Assembly (NCBI GenBank): GCA_914767715.1
Contig: OU612068.1
Location: forward strand, 27,092,001 to 27,156,000
Direction: 5' to 3'
Length of the DNA stretch: 64,000 nucleotides
From: Membranipora membranacea
Taxonomy: Eukaryota; Bryozoa; Gymnolaemata; Cheilostomatida; Membraniporidae
Notes under the pieces: generated by a model
What the model saw: the letters and a program-made list of their open reading frames with translations, nothing else
Told to the model about the DNA's origin: nothing
Databases searched by the model: none
In this document: positions 10,766 to 22,557 of the stretch, one piece after another
Position numbering within the stretch: the first letter of the stretch is position 1
How the letters are laid out: every line of letters begins with the position of its first letter
Position numbers and translations under genes: made by a program

Positions 10766-13700
10766 GTATTTACATGTAAAAATTTCAATGTTGGTTCTGC
10801 TGAAAGCTGTCCTCTGCCCAACAGCTCCCAGGCTGGGGGACCTCTCAAAGCTTGTCCAGGGGCCATGTGCCAAGGTACCTATCAATGACGGCGTTCAATG
10901 AACTCATACATTAATCCTACCCATCCTTCCCACAGACCCTTCGTAGTAACATTACAAATCACTTATTGTAATGGTCATTATTGTAGGTGGTGACACAGGA
11001 CAAAGCATGGCCGACGCAAATGTGGTTGGGGGTATTCGAGTCAACGAGACATTCCTACGTATTGTCAAAGGAAGCATTACTGAGCACAATGCTGACATCA
11101 TTGTCAACAGTACCGATGACCAACTATCTATGGGAGGTGAGTTGATCAGACATGATGTGAGATACTATATATGTCAATCATTTACGTTTTCTGTTCGAAA
11201 CAAATCATGCCAGTCCATCTAGAAGTACTAGTGACGGAATTATCACTTTTAATGTCTATGTTTTTATCTGTTTCTTCATCATGGTAGTACAGAGTCTGAG
11301 CCCAAGGAAGAGGCATTGAAAAAATTGTTTAATCCCAGTCGTGAGATGGTCGAATTCTTCTTGAGAAAATACCAATCATGGATCTGGTAATTACTGATGG
11401 CATTACCTAATATATACCTTTTCATAATACAGAGTGTCCATACCTTTTTGCCTTTTTATCCAGGAATGGTTGCAAGAGCTTTATTAAATAAAGGCGGCCA
11501 TGAAGTTCAAGCGGAGATACAAAACCTTATAGGCAGTGAGGGTACGTTAAAACTAAAATATTTCCCGTTAATAAAACTTGATATTGAGACCAATGCCAGC
11601 TTCACCTTGGTTGAGATTGGCAAACTTGATTCTTTCTGGGTAGTGGGGTTAATTTGTCTCAAAAAATATATCCCTTAAATTTAGATGGCCCATGAGATCC
11701 ATAAGCTGAAAATCAATCATTATAAAAGTACCTTCGATGATATTGACACTGTATATAATCAGTGCATGAAATCACGCCTCCTCCGTATGTTCGCAACAGG
11801 AACTGACAACCCCCTCTTCCAGTAAGACCGCCTACCATCAGGCCGATAAAGAACATTGCGAACTAGAGTGAGCCTTTGTAGCAACTGCTATCCAGCAAAG
11901 GCTATAAAGTTTATGAACTCTGTGTTATGAGTAATATTATTTGTTATATTTTTATTTATATCTATGTTACCTCAGCAATTTTACATTGACTCAACTTTTA
12001 GCTCTGTCGAAACACAATATTTCTCTTTTCAGAGACTGTAATAAACTCTATCCCTATCCCTACACCATGTTATCAAGAGGAAGGAAAAGCCTTTTTTAGT
12101 ACCTGACCTGCCAAACTATAATGAAACACAGGGAATTTGAGAACACAGGAATTGTGTTCTTGGTCTGGAATTGTAATTGCGAATAGCCTTGAATTCAGGC
12201 TAACAACGGGGCCTTGTCTGTATTATATGTTGTGATGGGTATTGCTTCTGTAGTATTATCTAATCATGTATCACTATCATGCATTTCTGAATAGACCCAT
12301 GTGCTTGTGTTTTGGTTTGATTTACTGATGGATCTTGGTTTGTTGTCGTGTTGAGTTGCCTGAGTAGATAACTTTAAATTGTTGGACTGAATCCCAGTCT
12401 AAGTTGTGACTAAAACTAGGAAACAAGAGATCAAATATATAGTCAACCGAATGCGGATAAAAAATGGGTTTTCATGCAGGTTTATCTATCATCCTAGTTC
12501 ATTCCACCATATCATGCCTACATATTTACAGCATCATCAGTAAATGGCATATGGGTGACATCTGCTGGAGATATGAATGCAAAACACATCATACATCTTG
12601 ATTCAACAAGACCTGGTAAAAGTAGCAAGAAATGGACAGATTCTATCGTGGAGTGTTTGTGTGAATCTGACAGGAGAGAGGCAACTTCCATTGCTTTCCC
12701 TGCTTTGGGAACAGGTAAGGAAGTATTTACACCCGAAGGTGTGAGAGGCTGGAAAAATCAACCAATGAGACTCAAATCCAGTAGTCCTGTGGCACGAATT
12801 GCCTTACAGGTGTTAGCAAGCGACCTAACCTATTGGACCATAACGCCACCCCTCCAAGAGATTGGGCGGAGGGATTTTATCGGCGATCCTCCTATCAAAT
12901 ATTTGGGCGTTGTGCACTCATATCCTGCTAGGCTCGTACCATTCCTCCACTGCCATCCTGTCTAACCCAACGTTGGAAAAGTCCAAATGCGAAGAGGAAA
13001 TCACAATAAATTATGAAAGCTGCTGTTAAATTTATTGTTTGTTGATAATAATAATATGTTATAGAAACCAACTTGACAATTTCTACATTTAGATAACAAA
13101 TTCAAACTTCATGCTCGCCTCCAATTTCAATCCTCATTGTCACCCTTTGATGAAAAACTAAAGATTATTCACTGTTGTGACCTTCTCTTTTTGGTAACAG
13201 GCATCTTGAAAATTCCTCCTAAGGAAATGTCTAAATACATTCTGGAAGCTGTGGGCTCATATCTCAGCAAAAATCAGAATACAAATCTAAGGCAGATAGA
13301 CATAGTTATATTCCAACAGAACATGGTTCAGGACTTTGTCAAGTCCATGCAGTCAGCAGTACAAGAAAATAAGAAAAGCTTCTTTGCTCGGATATCAGGA
13401 TGGCTTAGCTCCGGATTCAGCTTTGTGTTTGGAGGTAAGTGTTTATGTATATATCATATCATATCTACATACTCATAGAGCTTCCAAAGCCGATGCTCAA
13501 CTAATTTACTATAATTGATTTGGTTTGAGTCAATCCATCAATTTGAGGGCTTTTAATCACCTATGAAACCTCAGTATGAGTATAGAGAATACTTATTGTA
13601 AAGGTTTTGCTATTAAGCTATATTAACCCATTTCTTGTCTGATCCAAAGATCACATTTTAATCTATCCCCTGTATCATCAAACGATGCTCATTTAGTTAA

Positions 13701-16700
13701 ATAATTCTTCTCAATTGTTTTTAGATGGTAAAAGCGGATATAAAGCTGAAGGAGCCAGCAGAGGTGCTCATGGTCTCTCTCCCTCAGGGGCAGCCAGCCC
13801 AATAAGAGAAGACATAGTGAAGCTGGATATATATGCTGAGAAAAACTCTGACATTGAGAAATGTAAAAGGGAGCTAGAGCAGAAACTAGAGAAGGCTATG
13901 ATAACATCAATGTGGAACGAAAAGGCGACTTATCAAGATGATAAAGAACTTATCAGAAAACTCAGACCGGAACAGGTAAGTACATCTGCTCTGCTGAATA
14001 TTCTAGAACTTCATGTTGGTCTATTTGTTTGTACCCTGCAGGTAATTTCATAGATTTTGATAAAATTTAAAGGGTTAGTGCGTTTTTACGTCCCGTTTCA
14101 CCCATCGAATTAAGGTACAGAAAATATCGTCGGACAGCTCGAATCAGATGACATCCATGGCAAAAGCTTTCAATCTGTCAGAATCTGCCATTTAGGCTGA
14201 AAAGGCAATTGCAAAGTATAACTTTTTAGGTAATTTTAGCCCTTTTAGGATTTATCCAGTCATTTGGCCATACTTAACCTTTCCCGTATCCTCTTCCTGT
14301 CTTGGTGTCAGCATTCTCCCTACTGTCAGTATCGGATGACTATTTGTTGCAGTGGCAAGAGGCAAATATTGGTTTCAGATTTGTGGTATTTTCTCATGCA
14401 TATGAAAATGAATAGGTCTCAAATATAAAAACTCTTCTAGGTATACTATGATGTTTAACATAGTATCTAACTTTCCATATCATAAATTTGTCAGATATCG
14501 GCACTGGACAGAGAAGCCAGCAGATTGCATGTATTGTTGGATATAAACCCAAGGCTGGCTAATATTAAAGTCAGCGGGCTGCCGAAAGATGTATCCAGCA
14601 TGTCTGATCTTATCACTAAGGAGCTCAAGGATATCGATAAAGGGATCTCGGAGAGAAAGGAAGAGGAACTATTGGCTAGAGCTGTGCAGTGGAAGTACAC
14701 AGACAGAGAGGGAAAACCTAAGAATTTTGATACATCGATTAACAAGGTGAACAAATTCTCATCATGATCTCACGTATGTTAGTTTTAAGAGAGTGAATTG
14801 ATTAATCAAGTTCAACTACGTGAACATAGTGACTTTCACCTACCTAAACTATGATGAATTCAACCAATGAATAGAAACCTGTATTAATAACTGGTTGGTT
14901 ATCTTTGATGACAAGCTTAACATAGAAAGTAAGGTTAGATTTCGATTGTATGAATTCTAATTTATAATTATTCCTCTGAAGCTAATACTTACATCAAGCA
15001 AAATTATTTGCATCATCTTGAAAATTTTTAGATACCTTAGTTCATCAACAAAAATCAGAGAAACCTGGGCTACTGTGACAACAATCGCGTTGAAAAACGA
15101 TCTGCACATCGAAAAATATCCAACTTCTAATAAATTTTAAGGGGGGGGGAGGAAAGTATCAATATAGAATAATAAATATAATCTATAATAAATTCATTTT
15201 TCTCTATCTTTATATCAGCTACTAGAGGAGACATTTGCCAAAAATCCCAGTGCTGTGTTCAAATATGAAACTGATGACAACTCTCAAGCTGTTATTGACA
15301 TGAACTCTATGACTGGAAGTTACAAAGGGAATCAGTTTGAAGTTATCAGAGATGACCTCAGCAAACCTAAAGGTAACGGGAAGAAGGCAGCACCTATTAA
15401 AGTGATACGTACATTTGGAAATGAATTGTAAGAAATCACGCGTCAAATTTGACCTTGATTTTTGGCCACTTTGATAGAAGACATGGTTCTTAGTTGACCA
15501 GACTAATTCTTACTTTTACAGTTCTTGTGGCAGACATGCCGAAAACTTGGGTTCAGCCACATGATACCTATCAGGAGCTTGTTGTCACCCCAGGCTCACA
15601 AGAGTTCAATGAAGTTGAAGCTAATTTTAATAGAACTATAGGAGCTGCCCAAACACAAATACTAGAGGTATGTAAACCAGCTGACTGTTTTCAACACAGC
15701 TCCATTAGCTTGAATTGATAAATTCTTGTGACTACTTGAAGCGCAAGTCATAGTTGGTTGCCTAGAGCATGACATTTTGTGTGTTTCAACTGATTGAAGA
15801 CACAAGACTGCATAATTATTATGAATGCCAATTGACTGAGCAAAAGTCCTAATATATAATGATGTGAGGACTGAGTTATAAAACAGCGTAAAAGCCTTTA
15901 GTCTAAGATTAAGAGCTTACCAGTTGAGCGTTCAAGTTTGGATGTGATGTGCAATCTAAGCTCTCTCATGTCCTATTTCAACTGAGTGTGTTTGTTCTCT
16001 AGATAAGACGGGTACAGAACCCAACTCTATATCAGCAGTACCTCCTCTTGAGAAAAGATGTCGCCAAGAAGCTGAGTAAGAAGGAGGATCAGGTGGACAC
16101 TGTGCCGCTGTGGCATGGTACAGATCAGGACACTGTGTCAAAAATAACAGCGGGAAAGTTTGACAGAGGGCTCGCAGGAAAAAATGGTCAGTGGAATGTG
16201 TTATAGTAAAAACGGATTCCGATATAAAAATGCTACATTAAAATGTTTGTCATTAGCTGCTGAAGATAGATAATATTCAAAAAGTGTGTTCATCATCTAG
16301 TTATGCTAAAATGGAATGAAAAAACTTCTAGATAAAAAATTGGAGAATAGGCCATCACGTTCTATTAATTCACACATGGAAACCTTTTTGTTGCCTTTCA
16401 TTTGACCCAATTTAGGAGGATGGTCCCATCCTACGGCAACTGCTGTCAACCACAGGCTTGATCATTGTGTAGGGCTTAAAGCCCCTCCCTTATCGAAAAC
16501 AGCAACATTATTGAAGACTTCGGTCTACAATCTGTTTTTCATTTGTAATTTTTAATAAACTTTTGCCTTATTAACAGCTGTGGTGTATGGAGTTGGATCC
16601 TATTTTGCTCGTGATTCAAGCTACTCCTACAACTATGCCAAACCAAACGCTAGTAATGAAAGGTATATCATACAAACCAGAGTTATAACTGGTGATTGGA

Positions 16701-16849
16701 TAAAGGGAGCACAAGGAATGAAGGCGGCACCATACAAGAATCCTGTTCTTCAGTATGACTCTGTAGTGGATAATGTGCAAACTCCAGGAATCTATGTCGT
16801 ATTTCATGATGTCGCTGCATACCCTGAGTACATCATCAAGTTTAGATAG
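9073..16849 (+). CDS. PARP14-like mono-ADP-ribosyltransferase, gene 1 (5'-incomplete)
   Basis: Fourteen coding exons: 9073-9179, 9327-9548, 10024-10245, 10663-10765, 10987-11136, 11464-11541, 12532-12714, 13201-13434, 13725-13975, 14495-14746, 15219-15372, 15522-15667, 16003-16186, 16578-16849. All have GT/AG borders and phases that join without a break, giving about 852 residues to the TAG at 16847. Domain order is macro2, macro3, KH-like segment, WWE, ART. Each exon matches one in gene 2 (39626-48811), and eight have exactly the same length. The first exon starts in phase 1 and has no start codon, and the macro1 and RRM/KH exons of gene 2 have no counterpart upstream. Either the duplicate lost its 5' part or it uses a first exon I cannot see. 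No stop or frameshift appears in these exons, so it looks functional. The role, mono-ADP-ribosylation with ADP-ribose reading, is inferred from the family. Confidence 0.85.
9622..9874 (+). mobile_element. tRNA-derived SINE (family 1), copy 2
   Basis: A-box region agtggctcagttggttagag and body motifs gtgtgctccaatttacctgc and ttgcggccgcgtcc match the other copies. The B-box is degenerate. Lies in an intron of gene 1. Confidence 0.75.
10987..13434 (+). CDS. Gene 1: macro domain equivalent to PARP14 macro3
   Basis: Exons 10987-11136, 11464-11541, 12532-12714 and 13201-13434. Signatures: FLRIVKGSITEHNADIIVNS, GMVARALLNKGG, GIWVTSAGDMNAKHIIHLDS, SIAFPALGTG, then GILKIPPKEMSKYI. The order matches a macro fold (GD-like loop, NS loop, G-rich loop, PALGTG). 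All introns are phase 1. Confidence 0.85.
13725..15372 (+). CDS. Gene 1: KH-like segment and WWE domain
   Basis: Exons 13725-13975, 14495-14746 and 15219-15372. The first two encode a helical, charged segment (VKLDIYAEKNSDIEKCKREL) like the KH-type module before WWE in PARP14. WWE begins at ARAVQWKY and continues through KYETDDNSQAVIDMNSMTGS to FEVIRDD. WWE domains bind ADP-ribose units. Confidence 0.8.
15522..16849 (+). CDS. Gene 1: PARP-type ART catalytic domain (H-Y-I)
   Basis: Exons 15522-15667, 16003-16186 and 16578-16849. Catalytic features: LWHGT (triad His), VVYGVGSYFARDSSYS (triad Tyr) and GIYVVFHDVAAYPEYIIKFR at the C-terminus. The residue that aligns with the polymer-forming glutamate of PARP1 is Ile, so the triad is H-Y-I, as in mono-ADP-ribosylating PARPs. 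Stop at 16847-16849. A possible AATAAA lies at 17172-17177. Confidence 0.88.
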
Positions 16850-18999
16850 ATTCTGTTTGTTACTCACATACGTTTTAAGTCTTTCTTAATTCTACTAGTA
16901 GAATTTCTCTCATTGAGGAATTTTGAAGGAGTTTGGCATCAGGGTGGAAGCTGATCTTTCCTCTGCACAGTGCTGTCACTGACTACTGATGGACATAGTT
17001 TGTGCTCTGTCTAGATAAGGAATGTGTTATCAATTATAGCTTGATATCAGTTTTTAGTATTTGAAATGTAAAGAGTAAATGCATGCCAACAAGTCTCTAG
17101 TACATACACCACCCTAGACTATCAAGACAATCACATCACATATATATTCATCTGGCGGTTTTTCCTATAAAAATAAATCAGGACCTGTATTATTGCCACT
17201 CATTAATATTTATTCTACCTTGACATTAAATGCCAATGACTAATCTTTTCTGGAATTCCAGTTTGATATATAAAGTTTTCACCAAGGACATTAGATAACA
17301 TTCGACTGCTTATCATTGTTTAATCATGTATGTGGAGGAGTCAGTTTCATTTTATTCTAACTGATTAACAGTAACAGGCAGAGTTGAGTGGATAAAATTT
17401 CGTAACGCTGTGTGTATCAAAACGTGACTTGATATCTGTGATAAAAATAGATCAATGATTGTCCCGTTCTCTCACCTCAATGAGGGGTTTTGAATAACAT
17501 TGGTGCACTAAATTCCAATTGAGCATTTGAGCCTCATTTGTAACAGCTACCAACACTTGTTGTTTAGAAGTAAACCCATCTGGACAGCACATCTTCATCC
17601 TGGCGAGTTGTAAAACTTTTTTAACGGGAGTTGCCTTTTCATTTCAGAGTGCGAATAAATCTCGATCAAGCAATCATATTAATTCTGACTTTCAACCGTC
17701 CAATTGTTACAATTTCAGAGATATCAGCGAATCCATGTTACATCAATTTAAAATCACATGCAAAACCAGAGCTAATATATCGATGTAGGCCTCTCATAAG
17801 ACTAGACGTGGTATTCCTTACATTGGACATTGAGTTGGAAGCCAAAGCCGACTAGGAAATGTGATGGGCCTATGAGTCAACTGCCATTGCCTTACAGGTT
17901 AGATTATGTTTTGGATTGCTGAGAAGCTAGTACAAGCACTTTGTAATGTATGTAAGTAATCAGAAATATATATATATATGTAATGTATATAGTAGTTTGC
18001 CAATGTATGTCCATTGGCGAGCATGGGCTCCTGTAGCATGTCTTATTGAACTAGTCAAGACAGGTATCTATATACCTAAGGCTAAATGCTCTTAGCAAGG
18101 CAGAAACCTTCTACATCCCCACTCAGCCAGTACCTCTTACTCCCTCTCCCACAGGCCTTCTGGGTAATTTTAGAAAATAAATAATTTAACTATATGATCT
18201 TATTATTGAACTTGGAAAGAGACAGTTAATAATATCCCTGATATATCCTTCCCTGAGAAGGATATAAAACCTCTATTTAACTTCTTGAAGAGGTTGCAAA
18301 GAATCCCATTTTGGCAACCTCCTCCATCGGTCCATATGGCATACAATTGGCAACAGTGTTCAGCCTCTTACGGTAACCTCTTTCCAACTCAGTTTAGACA
18401 ACTATTTGCCCGCTGGGAGCCTAGGGCCCCTCGGAAAGACATACCTTTACTTGGAAATTGATAAAGTAACATTACAAAATAAAGTACAGTTGTGAAATAC
18501 CCTTTACCAGTGGTTCCTACATATCGTAGCAGCGGGTGGATTGTCTATACCCACAAATGAGTGTAGCAAAAGTAGGGAGCTGAGCCTAGCATACACGCGC
18601 CCCAGCATGCAATCACATGAATCCAACATGCATTCAGACAAGCACACTTTGCCTGCCATTGTACTCCTTTGTTCACCAAACAAAAGGCCTTTTGTTACAC
18701 AACTCTCATAGGTGCATTGAGGCATGTCTCCCTGACATCGGCCCCCAGGGCCTATCCAACAGGGTCTTTTAGAACTGTACTTTATTTTGTAATGAATAGC
18801 ATATAAGTTCCAATGTGGCAAGGGAAGGTAAACACATACTTACTATCCTACCAGGTAAGCCTATTCTCTAGCCCAGCAAGCATATATGATGCATTCACCA
18901 GTGTCTTTCGAGAGGGTTGGGTTTGGGAGATTGTTTTACTACTTTGCAGTTGGGTGATCATTTAGAAGGAGATAAAACTACTCCCCCTCCTTCAGCCTG
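16850..18999. other. Intergenic DNA downstream of gene 1
   Basis: Probable 3' UTR followed by non-coding DNA. A 105-codon minus frame at 18504-18821 has no recognised domain or splice support. A short TA-rich run occurs near 17970. Confidence 0.4.
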
Positions 19000-19610
19000 A
19001 CATGCATCATCAGCAAACTGCTAGAGCACGTCATCACTAGCCACATTATGAAGGTCGTTGAAGGAGACCGGACAGTCACCCTTCAAGGAACCTCTTCTGA
19101 GACTTGTGCAGTGACCTTGGGCGTGTCCCATGGCTCCGTACTCGGACCTGCCCTCTTCCTGTTGTACATCAACAACCTGCCATCTGTAGTCAAGTCCCGT
19201 GTGAGATCGTTCGCTGATTATACCATCATCTACACCACTGCAGATCGATCAACTCAGCTCATCAAGGACTTGAAGAACCTGGAGGCATGAGAATAAGAAG
19301 CTAGGATGGAGTTCCACCCAGCCAAATGTGAGATGTAAGATTCAGCCGAAAGAGAAACAGGACAACTCTACCGCCATACAGGGTGCATAACCAGATTATC
19401 CCAGTGACCAAGACCATCAAATACCTGGGTGTGCATATCCAGGATGACCTCAAATGACGGACACTACAGACTACATAACCAATAAAGCATCAACTACGGC
19501 TTCGTCAGGAGAAGCATTCCCCCTCAATCTACACAGCTCAGACGTAGGGCCTACAGACAACTAATACGCCCGTGCTAGAGTATGCCTTGTGCTCCTGGAT
19601 ATGTTATATT
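19000..19610 (+). mobile_element. LINE reverse-transcriptase fragment, degenerate
   Basis: The plus strand reads SKLLEHVITSHI, then VTLGVSHGSVLGPALFLLYI and RSFADYTIIYTT (catalytic FADD changed to FADY). After a frame change it continues with KTIKYLGVHIQDDLK. This is the palm and thumb of a Jockey/CR1-type LINE, with stops and frameshifts. Confidence 0.75.
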
Positions 19611-19671
19611 GCGAGGCACCTTTTACTAGCTTGTGTGAACACATTTCTAAATAATGTGTTAATTTTGACAG

Positions 19672-19791
19672 GCTTCGGAACGGTATCAGATTAAATCTTG
19701 TGTACTAACAACTGATTCTGAAGCTGCAGGATTGGGAGAGAGTCAGCCTGCACCAGATCTTACTGATGAAGATGGAAACAACCGACAATAT
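19672..19791 (+). CDS. Possible orphan exon
   Basis: 120 bases between a good acceptor (aattttgacag) and donor (gtaagt). Only phase 0 is open, giving 40 codons: ASERYQIKSCVLTTDSEAAG, then GESQPAPDLTDEDGNNRQY. The composition looks coding, but the neighbouring 5' exons of gene 2 are phase 1, so it cannot splice directly to them in frame. It could belong to an upstream part of gene 2 or be chance. Confidence 0.25.
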
Positions 19792-21402
19792 GTAAGTAGC
19801 CTGAATAATTGCTGAGTATATTCTCATTACGGTGACACAGTGATGTTAAAAATTTCCAGGTGGTGGGTTAGCCAAATCATTCATTGTACTGATAGAAGTA
19901 AATTAAATGTTGATAAGACAAGATGAGCAACCTGGTAGATGGCTCGTTGGTCCCAACCACACTCAAAACTACCCAATCTGCTGTAATCACAACTCCAACT
20001 CGCGTGCTTTGTAAAACAGTACTGAATGTCTAACTGTCTCTGGGTACAATGCGCCTGAATCAGCATCACTCCTTACCTCTCCCATTCACTTGATAGCAAC
20101 AGTCACTAAATGTGGGCTCAGAGTAGCCTTTCACTGTAATCCAACAAAAATATTGCAAAATATTATGGCATTATGGAGGGAAATTCAGTGCTATAAAAGT
20201 TACTAAGCCTTAGTGATTTCTAAATTACAGATAAATCATATGAAATTCCTCACATGTGAAATCAGACACTTGCAGTCATCTTAACACATTGTAATATGGA
20301 AAGTGTTGAAAAAGTATTGTAAATTACAAATTTTACAAAATTACAATTATTACAAATTTACAATAGTATTTTATGATTTCACCAGCAACTGACAAGCATT
20401 CTTATTCAAATATTAATATCAGTAAGTACCTGAGATATGAGCTGGTACCACCTTACACTTGTCTCTATCAGTATTTCATAGCCAAACAACCTGGTGAATG
20501 ATTTAAACAGTTATTCAAACATTGTTATCTTTCTATTACAAAGACCTATCTCATTCTTATAACCATTCTGCCTACAGGATTGTCTTCTGAAGTAGACTAT
20601 CTCTGCAGCTTAAGCATTTGCTGACATTCCGCCAGCGTAAGTCTTGCCGATGCAATGCTTCGCCAATCACAACTTGCCAATCATTGCAATCAGCATCCCT
20701 TGAGGTGTCCGTTACGAATGCTACTATGGCACTACAAAATGAACATGATTGGATATTTCTCCATTTTCATGAGAAATATTAAATTTTTCACATATTACAA
20801 ATCCTATTCACTATTTCAATCTGTTCCAGAAAGACAACTATCTGAACGGTCGCTCAGACTTACAAAACCTCACTGTCATAGGGATCCTCGGCAAAGTTCG
20901 CTCCAGATGTCTGATGCTATTGAATGAGAAATCCTTGGCTGAGTTGAAGTGGGCATAACATATGGCATAACACATAGACTTATAGAGATTTCTCTATAGG
21001 TCTATGGCATAATATAATTAACCATTATTTAAACAACACTAGTTGAAGATGACTATAAAAAGTGAGTGAATTTCAATGAGTCTGCAAACTTTGCTGAAAA
21101 AAAGATAAGAACATTTCGCTACTCAACGCAGGCGCCCCAGCTAGTGACACCAATTCAATTTGGACACTAGATTACAAACACTTCAAGCAAACCACCAGTG
21201 TGTTGAGAAACTAAAAAATTAAATAATGAATTTGAATAAATTATATCGGATAATTGATTGATTGATGATTGACGAGTACTTTACTATCAATCTAAATACA
21301 TTGAAAAATGTATATTACTGATCTGATTTACAATAAAAATAATATTACAGCATAAAAAGTATTTAATAAAATTCACAAAGAGGGAGATCATCACAATCAG
21401 CA
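19792..21402. other. Intergenic DNA, no gene recognised
   Basis: AT-rich sequence with short aaattacaa-type repeats near 20320-20370. No supported exon. Confidence 0.4.
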
Positions 21403-21690
21403 TTAGGCATCAGTTTCATACCATATTCCCATATTGATGAAGAGACATCTGCTGGCTAGTGCAGTGTTATGGGGTATGGTTCTTGTTCTGCGAGGTCTGC
21501 ATGGCTCAGGAAGCAGGTGTTTAAGCATGTCTTGTTTCTTCTGGCAGTATATGACACATATCATCTGGTGTTGGTCGCATAGTTTTTCAATGTCAGTAGT
21601 CTTACACGTTTTGTCATAGCTTTCACAGCATGGGTAGATGATTTTGAGCGCGAACCCAGGGCCACTCGTTGGGCAGCCAGTAAGGCCACA
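21403..21690 (-). pseudogene. Cysteine-rich frame, possibly a decayed phospholipase A2-like exon
   Basis: An open stretch of about 96 codons without a start reads GCPTSGPGF, IIYPCCESYDKTCK, EKLCDQHQMICVIYCQ. The spacing CC-x2-(H/Y)D-x-C, then K-x-CD and C-x3-C, recalls the core of secreted phospholipase A2 of the group XII type. The catalytic His-Asp pair would read Tyr-Asp, so it would be inactive. No clear splice sites were fixed. Weak call. Confidence 0.25.
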
Positions 21691-21944
21691 TCATATCCCA
21701 ATTGTACCTTGTACCGATGAGATGCTCGCTGAAACACTCCTATCAATTTCATTGAGTCTAAAACCTTCTCAATATCAACACCTATGATTAATTCGGTTAT
21801 ATAATCCTGTATATTATACTATGCTCTGAATCATCAATATTCTGTCATCTGTGTGGAGACTGGTTCTCATGTTGGTTTGGCCCACAAATACTGACTGTCT
21901 ACTGACTGTTCTTTCTGCCTCATTTATAGGTGTTGGGATGATGC

Positions 21945-22165
21945 AATCAAGATGGTGCAATTGGTTAGCGTGCAGAAGTTGTGGGATCAAGTCCCACTGG
22001 TGGAGCTTTCAAGATTGAGTGTTCCAGCCCCAGCGCCCTTGGGTGGATCTCTCTCCTCCAAGCAAGAATGCAATCGAGTGGGTCTTGTGTGTAGGTATTC
22101 CATTGTATTTAATGTCGTTGTATCTAATCCCATCCTTTCTTTCCTTGAATGTCTTATGACATAGG
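21945..22165 (+). mobile_element. tRNA-derived SINE, second family (fragment)
   Basis: Contains an A-box-like gatggtgcaattggttagcg and a B-box-like gggatcaagtcccactgg. It differs in body sequence from family 1. Confidence 0.5.
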
Positions 22166-22557
22166 CTGCTGTTATTTTTCCAGAATTTTTCATAGACTGT
22201 TTTGGATAACTTTATATTTTAGGGTCTTAGTGACAATACCATGGTTAGGCGTTAATAACTTAGATCTCAGATCTGATTTGAGTTTGTGCTGCTGAGATCT
22301 AGTATGTTCTTATGACATGAGTGAATGAGTGAATTCAAGTGAGTTAAAAATATGATGTTATTATCCGATCCCTCAAAATGTAAAAAAGGCACGAAAAAGA
22401 AAATGCTCAGTGGTGATGCATGTTTTTTGCAGCTCAATAAGTCAGGTGATTATGCCCAAATATTTATTACTTCTCTCCCCCTCTTGCTAACATCCATTTT
22501 ATCGTCAATAAAAAGTACATATTTTAATTTTGTATGTCGCTTGTCAAATTATTGCAG

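Noticed and set aside
11690-12060. Possible LINE-derived tail in a gene 1 intron (KSRLLRMFATGTDNPLFQ, then AIKFMNSVL)
   Set aside because: The resemblance to LINE C-termini is too short and broken to assign.
18504-18821. 105-codon minus-strand frame
   Set aside because: No domain, no splice context and no coding bias that I can see.
22352-22411. First coding exon of gene 2 (ATG with a phase-1 donor)
   Set aside because: Lysine-rich chance-like peptide, weak donor, and no support that it joins the next exon.
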